The notes: a model not told the origin generated them from the letters alone. A stretch of 64,000 bases of DNA from Prochlorococcus sp. AG-409-L18 (GCA_003215535.1 QCKG01000006.1:1-64000); one strand, 5' to 3'; shown: positions 1 through 8,604, counted from the stretch's first letter. Program-made: numbers and translations.

Positions 1-90
1 GAAAATAAGAAGCTCACTCTTGATCTCCTTACATATACTCTGAAAGAGGAATGTTCTAAGAGTAGGAAGATGGCTATAGTGAATCAATGA
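1..90 (+). CDS. Possible C-terminal end of a gene entering from the left
   Basis: Frame 1 is open from the first base for 29 codons and ends at TGA (88-90). The other two plus frames close early. The peptide is charged and ends in MAIVNQ. No family is recognisable from so short a tail, so this may be the 3' end of a gene starting outside the window or only a chance open frame. Confidence 0.3.
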   Translation, partial: ENKKLTLDLLTYTLKEECSKSRKMAIVNQ

Positions 91-156
91 GACAATCGCA
101 TTAAAATATCTCTTATGCAATATTTAGATTTATAGGCGATAAATAGGAAAATAAAC

Positions 157-504
157 CTATTTAATGGAATTAATAATTGTCACGAAGTCATAGGCCACAG
201 GAAAGCTAGAATTGGTATAAATCCTAAATTTAACCCCTCTAGATAATAACCATTTATTTAAAAAAGGTAGAAGCGTTCTTATTGTAGTGAATTCTCCTTC
301 AATGGGAACCCAACCAACATTACATGGCAGTAATGATATAAGCCTAAGGTGGTTATAGGTTTGCTTATCAAGCTTAACTGACGTCGTACCAATTCCTTTG
401 TATGTGGGTTTTAGTATATCCTTATAAAAATGTTGATAAGTACCATCATTAGATGCAACAGCAAAACCTATAGTAAAAATGCTACTAAAACTTGTTAACT
501 CCAA
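157..504 (-). CDS. Hypothetical protein, 115 aa
   Basis: A 115-residue open frame with an ATG start (MELTSFSS). I do not recognise a family. The product is mixed alpha/beta by eye, with no signal peptide and no long hydrophobic segment. It has an internal stretch VGWVPIEGEFTTIRTLLPFL and several aromatic residues. No strong Shine-Dalgarno sequence was seen. It lies alone on its strand next to a long region with no convincing gene. It could be a real strain-specific gene or a remnant. Confidence 0.4.
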   Translation of the reverse strand: MELTSFSSIFTIGFAVASNDGTYQHFYKDILKPTYKGIGTTSVKLDKQTYNHLRLISLLPCNVGWVPIEGEFTTIRTLLPFLNKWLLSRGVKFRIYTNSSFPVAYDFVTIINSIK

Positions 505-1085
505 AAAATAGAATACTGATTCGAGGACAATCCCTGGACCCAGTGGCGAGCATTTAGATTTTCGCCTTGAGTTTGTCTGAGTCGCGAGTAGCTAAGTCTT
601 CATAAATAGTCGTATCAAAAGACTTATTTATTAGCATCACGACGAAGTAGAGCCGTGAATAATAAAATTGCTGGTGCCTACATATTCATCCCATATAGAT
701 TGGTATAGAGCAATAAACCCTTCATTCGAAATAACTACTTGATTTTCTTTATAGCAAATGGGATAAGACTAGAACTCTGGTGAATAATTTTGCTGGTTGA
801 TTTTACAAGATGATCCAAGTTACTTTTGGAAATTAGAGGGGTGTTGCAATTGACATCAAACTACAGACTTAAGCATAGGTATTTTCAACCCTTTTACCAC
901 CAAGAATCCTTGGAGAGATCCCTACGGGTGCATAACCCGAATGTTGGGTTTTAAACTGCGTCGCATACAAATCAACCTAAAGCAAGGAAAAGTAATTTGT
1001 CTAATGCCAGATCAACCTATAAGCGGGCAACATAAGAAGCATGTTTATTTATCAAAATGCAAATGAGAATAGGGAAGTAATGACT
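505..1085. other. About 580 bases without a convincing gene; hairpin-rich stretch at 920-950
   Basis: No open frame with protein-like composition was found. At 920-950 four short complementary blocks alternate: CCC at 920-922, GGG at 926-928, CCC at 936-938 and GGG at 946-948. AACCC (934-938) can pair with GGGTT (946-950), and GGGT (926-929) can pair with ACCC (935-938). These pairings exclude one another, as in an attenuator or a small structured RNA. I see no match to a known riboswitch or to a Prochlorococcus Yfr RNA. Confidence 0.25.
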
Positions 1086-1421
1086 TTATTGGTCTGTACC
1101 ACTTCTATAACCAGGTTCAAAACGTCGTCGAGCTAGCTCTGTATAGAGAAGTGATGTGCGAAAGGAACTTGCGAAAGTCAATCTCAGAGCTTTTCCTGAT
1201 TTAAACATAGCCTCTGCTATTGACTTGGCTCGCAAAAGCTCTGCTCGGTAGGCTCGCGCTAAAGCCCTTTCTGCGTCAACATTTGCCAATTCTGCTTGTT
1301 TAGCCAGGCGCGCAGATTTTGATCTTGGTAATACGGTTAAAACTGTCTCTGGTTCAGCCCATGACCAAAGTGAGCTTACCTTGGACTTGGTAATTGGGGC
1401 AGCCTTCTTTTTCCTATCCAT
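1086..1421 (-). CDS. Conserved-looking small basic protein, 111 aa
   Basis: A 111-residue, Lys/Arg/Ala-rich protein beginning MDRKKKAAPITKSK. Its central part (about residues 35-75) is predicted by eye to be a long amphipathic helix, with repeated Ala/Arg/Glu (AELANVDAERALARAYRAEL). There is no membrane segment and no recognised domain. It is typical of the small charged hypothetical proteins of marine picocyanobacteria. The function is unknown. Confidence 0.55.
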   Translation of the reverse strand: MDRKKKAAPITKSKVSSLWSWAEPETVLTVLPRSKSARLAKQAELANVDAERALARAYRAELLRAKSIAEAMFKSGKALRLTFASSFRTSLLYTELARRRFEPGYRSGTDQ

Positions 1422-1748
1422 TTATTTAATCTATGAAAAGGAAGATCAGGTTGACAGCTCGACAGCATTTAATGGTGTTTTACGATCAAGCCGACGTAGA
1501 TCTTCAAACTGAAGAATAAATGACAAATCATTTAATAACCAGCAATTGAAAGAATTCAGACTTAAAAACTACCCAAAAAGCTGGCTAGCAACAATTATAA
1601 GAATATGAACAAAAAAGGGATAATACCTTGCTAGAAATAATAAGCACAGGAGAGGAAGCCCTTGTCGTTATGGCAACCCAAGTAAATTCACCTATTGCTC
1701 TTATGAGCCTTATAAAGCACCTTTGGAGGAATTCATAATAATTTAACT

Positions 1749-1931
1749 GTGCAATCCCTCCCAGAATTAATCCATGCAACGCCCCAGGGTGGCACAATAC
1801 ACAAATATGAACTTAGTGGAGGTAAAAGATCGTTCCTGAGATTCCTTGGTTGCTATTTAGGATCATGTAAATTCTGCAACAATCTAGAAGAAGCAAACCA
1901 ATATTTAGAGACACTAGAGGGAAGATCATGA
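1749..1931 (+). CDS. Small hypothetical protein, 60 aa
   Basis: A 60-residue frame starting at GTG 1749. It is open upstream only to 1716 and has no in-frame ATG there. A GGAGGA lies at 1725-1730 but is rather far (18 nt) from the GTG. The sequence has a CysxxCys (SCKFCNN) and ends EEANQYLETLEGRS, which looks protein-like. A 70-residue frame on the other strand ends inside it and is less convincing. Function unknown. Confidence 0.35.
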   Translation: MQSLPELIHATPQGGTIHKYELSGGKRSFLRFLGCYLGSCKFCNNLEEANQYLETLEGRS

Positions 1932-2075
1932 ATTAGCTATATTTAAATCTAAACTAATATATCTGATTGGATTTTCCTTTCATGTAGTAATAATTGGAGA
2001 AGGCCTAACTCATCACAATATAGATATTGATAACTAAGATAATTCCTGGGATGTAATATAACTAATTTAAAAATA

Positions 2076-2885
2076 TCAACTCGAGGCTGATGTGTAAAAT
2101 CTTAATGCAAATTTCCAAAATATCCTACTAGCGAAGAAACTAAGAACAGAAAATATTACAGCAAGAATAAGTATCTTATATGAGATCTGACCTAAAATTG
2201 CCTCGGCAGGGAAAGTCGTAAGAAAGGCTACAGGTAAAACAAATGTCAGAATTGTCCTTAAAACTGGTGGATAGGAAGAAATAGGATAACGTCCAGAAAC
2301 CAGTACCGACCTTAGAACTTCATTGGCATTCCAAACACGTATAAACCAGATGCTAAAAGTGGATACAATGAACCAAATACTATATAAAATAATTAAACTA
2401 CATAGGAATAATATAATTGTATAGGATATCAACAGGAGAGACAAACTCCAATTAATCATTGATAATCCAAAGATTATCAATGATACCCCACAAATAACTG
2501 ATGGTATGCCCCACGGCGAGAATATTCGAAGCGATAAGATAAATTGACTATCTATTGGTTTTAAAAGGACAAAATCAAAGGTCCCATCTTGTATCTGATT
2601 AACTATTCTTTTCATATTTGGCTGTAAAAGAGAAATAGTAAATCCTTCTAATAATGTGTAGAATCCAAGCACTATTAAAGATCTAGCCCAGTCCCAACCT
2701 CCTAATTCCTGGCCTTCTCCAAATAGAAGCTTTAGAATTAAGATAGAACCAGCTAGATTACCAATTACAGAAATGGACTCAATATATAGGTTAATTGGGT
2801 ATTCCATTTCACAGGCTATACTTGTTCCCCAAAATTGGTTTATTATATTGATAATATTAATAAACCTAAGCTTCCTAACGATCAC
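2076..2885 (-). CDS. ABC-2 type transporter permease (COG3694-like)
   Basis: A membrane subunit of an ABC exporter, with about six hydrophobic segments spread over 269 residues. The open frame reaches further upstream (to 2966), but that would overlap the preceding permease by 79 nt. GTG at 2885, directly after the preceding stop (2888-2890), is the likelier start. The motif region RIVNQIQDGTFDFVLLKPID is typical of the DUF990/COG3694 permease that partners a COG4587 permease and a COG4586 ATPase. It is the last gene of the minus-strand operon. The substrate of this family is not established. Confidence 0.8.
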   Translation of the reverse strand: MIVRKLRFINIINIINQFWGTSIACEMEYPINLYIESISVIGNLAGSILILKLLFGEGQELGGWDWARSLIVLGFYTLLEGFTISLLQPNMKRIVNQIQDGTFDFVLLKPIDSQFILSLRIFSPWGIPSVICGVSLIIFGLSMINWSLSLLLISYTIILFLCSLIILYSIWFIVSTFSIWFIRVWNANEVLRSVLVSGRYPISSYPPVLRTILTFVLPVAFLTTFPAEAILGQISYKILILAVIFSVLSFFASRIFWKFALRFYTSASS

Positions 2886-2887
2886 TT

Positions 2888-3706
2888 TTATGCCCCCATC
2901 GATGAGTAATGGCGAACACCAAGTCGCCAAAGAATAGTACTTGTTACAGTCAAGAATAGAACCCAAAAAGTAATAATCAGAAAACCATTTAAAACATTTA
3001 CAGCTTGGCCAGCTAAAATTTTAGCTGGAAATGACAAAATAATAGGGAAGGGAGTCAAATTAGCAAGCTTGTATAATGTCTCCGGATAAAGTTCTAAAGG
3101 CGCTACAAGACCAGAAAGAAACAAATAAGGGATCAATAATAGCCGTTCAATTCCACTTGCTCTATCTGTCCAAAAACACATCATTGCAAAGTTCCAGTGC
3201 AATAGAAAGCGTATTAGGAAAGCCCCAAATATAGTTATTAATGATAATAATAATGTGGCAATATTTGGAAGCCAAATCATATTTGGAGAAACAAAATAAA
3301 TTAACATACAAATTAGAATGACAATCGGTACTCTCGTCAACTGCTCTGCAATATGTGAACTTAGATATCTCCAAAATGGGTTAACTGGCTGAATTAAATA
3401 AGGAGATATTAGCCCTTTAAGATTATCCTCCTCGAAGGAGATTATGACCCAAACAGCTGTAAATTGCCTAACGATAAAAGCTGACATAAAATACTTTGTT
3501 AAATCTATATTCTGCAAGTAACTCGTTACATCAGTATTAATTTGACTCCATATCGATAACATAATCAAAGGTAGCAATCCAGAAAGTGCCCAAAGTGCAA
3601 TTTCAGCTCTATATTCAAGCATTAAAGCATATTGACTTACAATAAGAGCCTTGATGATTCGGAGGAATGATATAATATTAACTTGATATCTTCTAATTAC
3701 AGTCAT
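2888..3706 (-). CDS. ABC-2 type transporter permease (COG4587-like)
   Basis: A 272-residue integral membrane protein with about six hydrophobic helices. It contains FEEDNLKGLISPYLIQPVNP, the amphipathic coupling region common to this permease family. Its ATG overlaps the stop of the upstream ATPase gene (ATGA, 3703-3706) and its stop abuts the GTG of the next permease, so the three genes are almost certainly co-transcribed. It is inferred to form a heteromeric permease with the downstream protein. Substrate unknown. Confidence 0.82.
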   Translation of the reverse strand: MTVIRRYQVNIISFLRIIKALIVSQYALMLEYRAEIALWALSGLLPLIMLSIWSQINTDVTSYLQNIDLTKYFMSAFIVRQFTAVWVIISFEEDNLKGLISPYLIQPVNPFWRYLSSHIAEQLTRVPIVILICMLIYFVSPNMIWLPNIATLLLSLITIFGAFLIRFLLHWNFAMMCFWTDRASGIERLLLIPYLFLSGLVAPLELYPETLYKLANLTPFPIILSFPAKILAGQAVNVLNGFLIITFWVLFLTVTSTILWRLGVRHYSSMGA

Positions 3707-4698
3707 AATACATCTTTGTTGCTAGTGAACATTTTAGCAATTAGATTTTCTATAGGTGGATCAGTAATCTCGAGATCCTTAATAGGTAGGTTATCTAATA
3801 ATAATGACAGCCTTTCTGTAAGTGATGTCTTGGGAATCAAAAGTTCTACATAATAAGGATTGAATTCAACTAATTCTCCATATTGGCTAAAATATTCACT
3901 CGTATATGGTTTGGTAAGTTCTAACCTTACGGAACGAAATGGTGAGAGTTTAGATGTCAGTTCCTTTAATGATCCATCAAAAAACAATTTACCTTTATCT
4001 ATAATAATGGTTCTATCACACAGAAAATTTATGTCACCCATATAGTGGCTGGTCAACAAGACTGTTGCTTGGAATTTTTTGTTATAGGATTTAAGAAACT
4101 CTCTAACTCTTACCTGTGCATTAAAATCTAGGCCTAATGTAGGCTCATCTAAAAAAAGAATTGATGGTCGGTGTAGAAGGGAGGCCATTAGCTCAGCCTT
4201 CATTCGCTCTCCAAGAGATAACTTACGAACTGGTCGATAAAGCTCTTCGCCTAAGTCAAGCATTTCAGATAACTCCTTTATCCTATTTTTAGCTTCAGTA
4301 TCTGATAAGCCATAAACACTTGCATTAACCCTTAGAGAATCCATTGGTGGAAGATCCCAAATTAATTGCTGCTTTTGGCCCATAACCAATGTAATTTGCT
4401 TTAGAAAACTTGATGTACGTTGATAGGGTATATATGAAGCTACATTTACCAATCCCTTACTTGGATGAATCAGTCCACAAAGCATCTTTAATGTTGTTGT
4501 TTTACCAGCACCATTAGGTCCTATAAATCCAACTATTTCACCATGCTGAATGTCAAAACTAATATCATCAACTGCTCGAATTGTTCTGGTATTCCTTGAA
4601 AAAAAATGATTAAAAGTACCAATAAGTCCTGGCTCTTTCTTGCTTACACGAAAATTCTTAGAAAGATTTCTTACACTGATGATTGACATAACTGACAT
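3703..4698 (-). CDS. ABC transporter ATP-binding protein (COG4586-like)
   Basis: A 331-residue ATPase. It has Walker A GPNGAGKTT near residue 60, a variant signature LSLGERMKAEL, Walker B SILFLDEP, and the H-loop in LLTSHYMGD. About 80 residues follow the nucleotide-binding core, as in the COG4586 group that pairs with COG4587/COG3694 permeases. It is the first gene of the operon and overlaps the next by 4 nt. It is expected to act at the cytoplasmic face of an exporter. The start is ATG 4698, with a second Met three codons on that is equally possible. Confidence 0.88.
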   Translation of the reverse strand: MSVMSIISVRNLSKNFRVSKKEPGLIGTFNHFFSRNTRTIRAVDDISFDIQHGEIVGFIGPNGAGKTTTLKMLCGLIHPSKGLVNVASYIPYQRTSSFLKQITLVMGQKQQLIWDLPPMDSLRVNASVYGLSDTEAKNRIKELSEMLDLGEELYRPVRKLSLGERMKAELMASLLHRPSILFLDEPTLGLDFNAQVRVREFLKSYNKKFQATVLLTSHYMGDINFLCDRTIIIDKGKLFFDGSLKELTSKLSPFRSVRLELTKPYTSEYFSQYGELVEFNPYYVELLIPKTSLTERLSLLLDNLPIKDLEITDPPIENLIAKMFTSNKDVL

Positions 4699-4740
4699 AA
4701 GTGGACGTTTATTGAGCCAAGAATCTATGAATTCAATTTA

Positions 4741-4887
4741 ATGAGCCCAGACCTAATCAACTATGCCATCAGGAATGGGAAAGCTCGTAAAGCAGGATCT
4801 CTATATCATAGTTTTGCTAAAATGGCTAGATTTGTAACTTTTATAATTATTAGAGCCGTATATGGTATTTTTGTGTTTGGAAATTAA
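4741..4887 (+). CDS. Small protein, 48 aa, basic N-half and hydrophobic C-half
   Basis: A short frame from ATG 4741 to TAA 4885-4887, in the gap between the divergently arranged ABC operon and the Rieske gene. The N-terminal half is basic (AIRNGKARKAGSLYHSF). The C-terminal half has a hydrophobic stretch (FVTFIIIRAVYGIFVFG) long enough for one membrane helix. The frame stays open upstream of the ATG with no better start. There is no Shine-Dalgarno sequence, which is common in this organism type. The amino-acid pattern suggests a real gene; the function is unknown. Confidence 0.5.
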   Translation: MSPDLINYAIRNGKARKAGSLYHSFAKMARFVTFIIIRAVYGIFVFGN

Positions 4888-5014
4888 ATTGATACGTGGC
4901 TTCATGCGACAGAAGATACACATTTCACTGCTAAGCCGAGATTGATATAGCGATGCTCTAGTATGGTAAATGATCTCTAGTCCAACTTTGCTTTATATAT
5001 AGTGCAATTAAACT

Positions 5015-6349
5015 ATGAGCGAAGCAGCGCTAAACCAAATTAACTCTCTAGATGTGGCAGATCAAAACTCTGTCGCAGATAGATTTAATGAAAATACGAC
5101 TAACAAATTAGGAACAGAAAATCATATTAGCCCTAACGATCATCTATCCAAAAACATTCTAGGATGGTATGCCATTTGCAGCGCACAAACATTAAAGCCT
5201 GGTGAACTATATCATTTCTCTATGTTTAATGAGCCTCTGGTTTTATATAAAGATAAAAATTCAACTGCCAGATGCATTAAAGATCTATGCCCACATAGAG
5301 GAGCATCTTTTATTAATGGTGTATTGAGAAATGGAGAGTTAACTTGTCCATATCATGGCGGTCGTTTTTCCTCTGAAGGAGAATGCTTAAATCTGGATAG
5401 GATTACATGCCAGCATATTGTCGATTCAAAGTATAACAACTATGCCAAAAAGATACATCTCTTCCAATATCCATGTATTGAAAAAGATGATTACATATTT
5501 ATCTATTATACTGGGAATGCAAAAACCAATTTAAATGATTTTGAAATAAATGACTCTTTAGAAGACTCAAGAACAGATTCATACGGCTTTAATTCAAAGT
5601 CATGTGCCTATGAAGAAGTTTATGTTGATTTTAAATGTGACTGGACAAGAATTATAGAGAATCACTTAGATATTCTCCATATTTTTTGGATACATGGAGA
5701 TACTATCCCTGATAAAGATGTCAACAAAAGTGCAATCACAAGCTTCAATCAGAAAATAACAAAAGACCATAGACATATTGTAAGTAAATACCACCATAAA
5801 TCCAAAGAAAAGGGTGAATTTATAACTATTAGCTTTATCCCACCGGGAAGAATAGTTATTTATAAAGGAACACCAGAAGAAGCGAGATACCTTCAAGTTC
5901 TTGATCATATACCTCTCGCAAAAAATAGGGCAAGAGTTATTGTCAGACATTATAGAAAGTTTCTAAAGAACAAACTGTTTACTAAATTAGTTCTTTTTAA
6001 ACAACTTCAACATAGAATTTTCTACAGAATATTCTCTGAGGATTATATGGTTCTAAAAACACAGACCTTTAACCAACAAATGGGTTATATAAAAAAAGAC
6101 AACGTAAAGCTGCTAGGAGAGGATAAAATGATTCAGTACTATTGGGATTGGCTAAAGGATTCACTAAAGAATGAGAAACCTTGGGAAATACATCAAACTG
6201 GCTTACATACCAATACAGTACACCAAGATATGCCTATGAAATACCCACCTGAGAATTTAGATCTAGCGAACAAAAACAACTTAAATCTTCTTACTAATCT
6301 AATAATTCGTGCTCTTATACCAATTGGTATTATTATTATATTAATATAA
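5015..6349 (+). CDS. Membrane-anchored Rieske/mononuclear-iron oxygenase, PAO/CAO-like
   Basis: A 444-residue Rieske-type oxygenase. The [2Fe-2S] ligands are visible as C92-P-H94 and C111-P-Y-H114. The mononuclear iron site is the N216-x2-D219-x2-H222-x4-H227 pattern in the segment ENHLDILHIFWIH. The last 20 or so residues form a hydrophobic helix (LIIRALIPIGIIIILI), as in the pheophorbide a oxygenase / TIC55 / chlorophyllide a oxygenase group, whose plant members are membrane-bound. The first 45 residues are polar and poorly conserved-looking. By family it should hydroxylate or oxidise a tetrapyrrole or another ring substrate using ferredoxin-type electrons. The Prochlorococcus enzyme for chlorophyll b synthesis is also a divergent Rieske protein, but I cannot say this is that gene. 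Confidence 0.85.
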   Translation: MSEAALNQINSLDVADQNSVADRFNENTTNKLGTENHISPNDHLSKNILGWYAICSAQTLKPGELYHFSMFNEPLVLYKDKNSTARCIKDLCPHRGASFINGVLRNGELTCPYHGGRFSSEGECLNLDRITCQHIVDSKYNNYAKKIHLFQYPCIEKDDYIFIYYTGNAKTNLNDFEINDSLEDSRTDSYGFNSKSCAYEEVYVDFKCDWTRIIENHLDILHIFWIHGDTIPDKDVNKSAITSFNQKITKDHRHIVSKYHHKSKEKGEFITISFIPPGRIVIYKGTPEEARYLQVLDHIPLAKNRARVIVRHYRKFLKNKLFTKLVLFKQLQHRIFYRIFSEDYMVLKTQTFNQQMGYIKKDNVKLLGEDKMIQYYWDWLKDSLKNEKPWEIHQTGLHTNTVHQDMPMKYPPENLDLANKNNLNLLTNLIIRALIPIGIIIILI

Positions 6350-6438
6350 TAATCCCCTTTCAAGGTTTATATACCAAATAGCAATCTATTAATCATAAAT
6401 TACCTTGTATAATGATTTCGATTTTATAACTAATAAAG

Positions 6439-6546
6439 ATGACCAACAAGCAAGACCGACCAGCTTGGATGAACTGGGCATTCCTTGGAATCTTTTTATG
6501 GTCAAGTTGGCAACTTTATGGCTTCTGGAGCACAAGGCTAGGTTAA
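6439..6546 (+). CDS. Small single-helix membrane protein, 35 aa
   Basis: A 35-codon frame from ATG 6439 to TAA 6544-6546. The product begins MTNKQDRPAW and continues with a Trp-rich hydrophobic stretch (WAFLGIFLWSSWQLYGFW) that fits one membrane helix, then a short basic tail. It lies between the Rieske gene and flavodoxin on the same strand. Its size and composition resemble the small photosystem or NDH-associated peptides, but I do not recognise a named family. Confidence 0.5.
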   Translation: MTNKQDRPAWMNWAFLGIFLWSSWQLYGFWSTRLG

Positions 6547-6778
6547 ATTATTAGGTTAAATCTGAATACAATTAAATTCAAATCAACGATAAATAGCCAA
6601 ATAATAATTAAAATAATTCTGTACTGAGGATTTCTATTTAGAAAGAAAATTGTTTTATTCGATATGTTTATTAGTCAAATAATCCTTTTTAAATGTATAA
6701 ATTGTCACTTCTAGGAGTGCAAACTGATATGCAGCATAAGAAATATTGGTTTATGAATGTATAGCTATTTTTAAGTCA

Positions 6779-7300
6779 ATGTCTGTAGGAATCTATTTCG
6801 CAACAACAACTGGTAAAACAGAGGATATCGCAGAAAGGATTCATGGGATGCTTTCAGGAACAGAAGTTCCAAAGGACCTAGCTGATGTAGATGATGTGAT
6901 TGAGTTTTGTTCTCATGAATCTATTATTTGTGGTGTACCCACCTGGAACACTGGAGCGGATAGCGAGCGTTCTGGTACGGCCTGGGATTCAATGCTTGAG
7001 GAGATCAGTGAACTAAGTCTTAATGAAAAGAAGGTTGCAATTTTTGGTTTAGGAGATTCATCAACATATACAGAAAATTTCTGTGATGCAATGGAAGAAT
7101 TACATTCACACTTCCTAAAGGCTGGCGCAACTATGGTTGGATACGTAGACAAGTCAAGTTATACCTTTGAAGAATCCAAGAGTGTAATTGGCGATTCGTT
7201 TTGTGGGCTTCCATTAGATGAAGATAGCGAATCAGATATGACCGATGAAAGGATATTAAATTGGTGTACACAATTAAAGAGTGAAATTCCAGGCTTGTGA
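6779..7300 (+). CDS. isiB: Flavodoxin
   Basis: A 173-residue long-chain flavodoxin starting MSVGIYFATTTGKTED. The frame is open 11 codons upstream, but ATG 6779 matches flavodoxin N-termini. The FMN phosphate loop is TTTGKTE, and the two isoalloxazine loops are TWNTGADSERSG and GLGDSSTYTENFCDA. Flavodoxin replaces ferredoxin as photosystem I electron acceptor when iron is short, which is the classic cyanobacterial iron-starvation response. The 230-base AT-rich gap upstream probably holds its promoter. Its position near ferritin, pcb and a FutC-type gene fits iron-dependent control. Confidence 0.95.
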   Translation: MSVGIYFATTTGKTEDIAERIHGMLSGTEVPKDLADVDDVIEFCSHESIICGVPTWNTGADSERSGTAWDSMLEEISELSLNEKKVAIFGLGDSSTYTENFCDAMEELHSHFLKAGATMVGYVDKSSYTFEESKSVIGDSFCGLPLDEDSESDMTDERILNWCTQLKSEIPGL

Positions 7301-7437
7301 AGATATTCAGCTAATAACCACGTTTTTAAACAATAAAGAATACTTTTCCTTATAATAACTTGATAGTTTTATTTTCTTCCCAATAAATTTCCAATACTTT
7401 AAAAGTATAATAGATTATCTAGATTCTAATATCCTCC

Positions 7438-8253
7438 TTGTCCTGCTTCTATCCTTGGCTTGAAATAAAGAATATGGAAGCATGGGTAGGAATAAACCGT
7501 GTATTCACAAACCTCAATCTTAATCTTAACCTTAAAGAAAATACTGTTATTTTAGGACCAAACGGTTCAGGTAAAAGCTCTTTAATCAAATTAATCAATA
7601 GAAGCATATATCCAGTTATAAAAAATTCATCAAGTTTTAAACTGTTCGGCAAAGAGAATATAAATCTATGGGATCTACGATCAAGAGTTGGATTTGTCTC
7701 TAATGAACTGGGATACAGAATATATGGGAAGTCTTCTGTATTTGATGTTATTCATTCCGGGTACGGTGGTTCATATGGACATCCCTCTACAACTTCAAGA
7801 ACAAATAAATCTATTAATGAGTGCAATGAACTAATCAATACGCTTGGGTTATGGGATCTCAAAGACAAATTTTACTCAGAATTATCTGATGGTCAGAAAA
7901 GAACTTCAATCATTGGTAGAGCATTAATTCACAAACCAAATGTTTTGGTTCTAGACGAACCAACAAGCGGTCTTGATATTAAATCCAAGTATCAATTCTT
8001 AAATTTACTTGGAGAACTGTGCTTAAGCGACACAACAATATTACTAGTAACACACAGTGTTGAATGTATCTTTGAGCAGATTACAAGAGTCATACTTCTC
8101 AAATCTGGAAGTATTATTGGTGATGGACAGACACATGATATTCTTAACTCTAGAAAATTAGGTGACTTGTATGAGACTAATTTACAACTATTAAAATCAA
8201 ATGGATACTGGCAAATCGTTCCTGCGAAAAGGGGAAAGCCTATTAACTATTAA
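7438..8253 (+). CDS. Orphan ABC ATPase (COG1119/ModF-like)
   Basis: A 271-residue ATP-binding protein. It has Walker A GPNGSGKSS, a signature with Asp in place of the usual second residue (ELSDGQKRT), Walker B VLVLDEP, the D-loop SGLD and the H-loop LLVTHS. The TTG at 7438 is used because the preceding residues WLEIKNMEAW form the conserved first strand. The in-frame ATG at 7474 would cut it. No permease gene is adjacent, so its partner is elsewhere or it acts alone, as ModF-like ATPases may. A hexanucleotide-like repeat (7513-7534) encodes NLNLNLNL. Substrate unknown. Confidence 0.85.
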   Translation: MSCFYPWLEIKNMEAWVGINRVFTNLNLNLNLKENTVILGPNGSGKSSLIKLINRSIYPVIKNSSSFKLFGKENINLWDLRSRVGFVSNELGYRIYGKSSVFDVIHSGYGGSYGHPSTTSRTNKSINECNELINTLGLWDLKDKFYSELSDGQKRTSIIGRALIHKPNVLVLDEPTSGLDIKSKYQFLNLLGELCLSDTTILLVTHSVECIFEQITRVILLKSGSIIGDGQTHDILNSRKLGDLYETNLQLLKSNGYWQIVPAKRGKPINY

Positions 8254-8464
8254 TAGCTATAATCCAAAGGATCACTGCCAGAGCAATTAGGATATAAACC
8301 CAAGTTTTATTTAATGTGTTAGTTTTTCCAAGATTTCTATTTAGCTGAATCTTCCCCCTTTGACCAATAGGTGTACCACAATCTGTACAAATCATTCGCC
8401 CTGCCAATGCTCTATCTGCAAGAAAGCTCCTTCCGCCACAATTATTACACTGGTAAGTTGGCAT
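8243..8464 (-). CDS. Zinc-ribbon protein with C-terminal membrane helix, 73 aa
   Basis: Starts at ATG 8464 (MPTYQCNNCGGRS); an 11-codon upstream extension is possible. Two CxxC pairs (C6/C9 and C26/C29) form a zinc ribbon. A basic spacer follows, then a single hydrophobic helix at about residues 53-72 (WVYILIALAVILWIIAI). The layout is that of a tail-anchored cytosolic zinc ribbon. Its 3' end overlaps the convergent ABC ATPase by 11 nt. Such proteins are common in cyanobacteria with no assigned role. Confidence 0.75.
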   Translation of the reverse strand: MPTYQCNNCGGRSFLADRALAGRMICTDCGTPIGQRGKIQLNRNLGKTNTLNKTWVYILIALAVILWIIAINS

Positions 8465-8604
8465 AGTTTTTTTCAATCTTAATGGAAATCTAATCAAAAT
8501 GCTATAAATAGATATTCATTTAAGATCAATTACTAAAATTAGAATAATTTATATATTATTATCTTAGATTTATTTACAAGAGAAATAAAGAATTAATTGC
8601 CTGA

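Noticed and set aside
1585-1797. 70-codon minus-strand frame
   Set aside because: It overlaps the small plus-strand gene and has no conserved-looking pattern.
6547-6778. AT-rich runs upstream of isiB as a Fur box
   Set aside because: Stretches such as AATAATAATTAAAATAATT resemble Fur sites but occur widely in this AT-rich sequence, so the match is not specific.
7513-7534. Short hexanucleotide-like repeat as a CRISPR or mobile repeat
   Set aside because: It lies inside the ABC ATPase reading frame and simply encodes alternating Asn-Leu.
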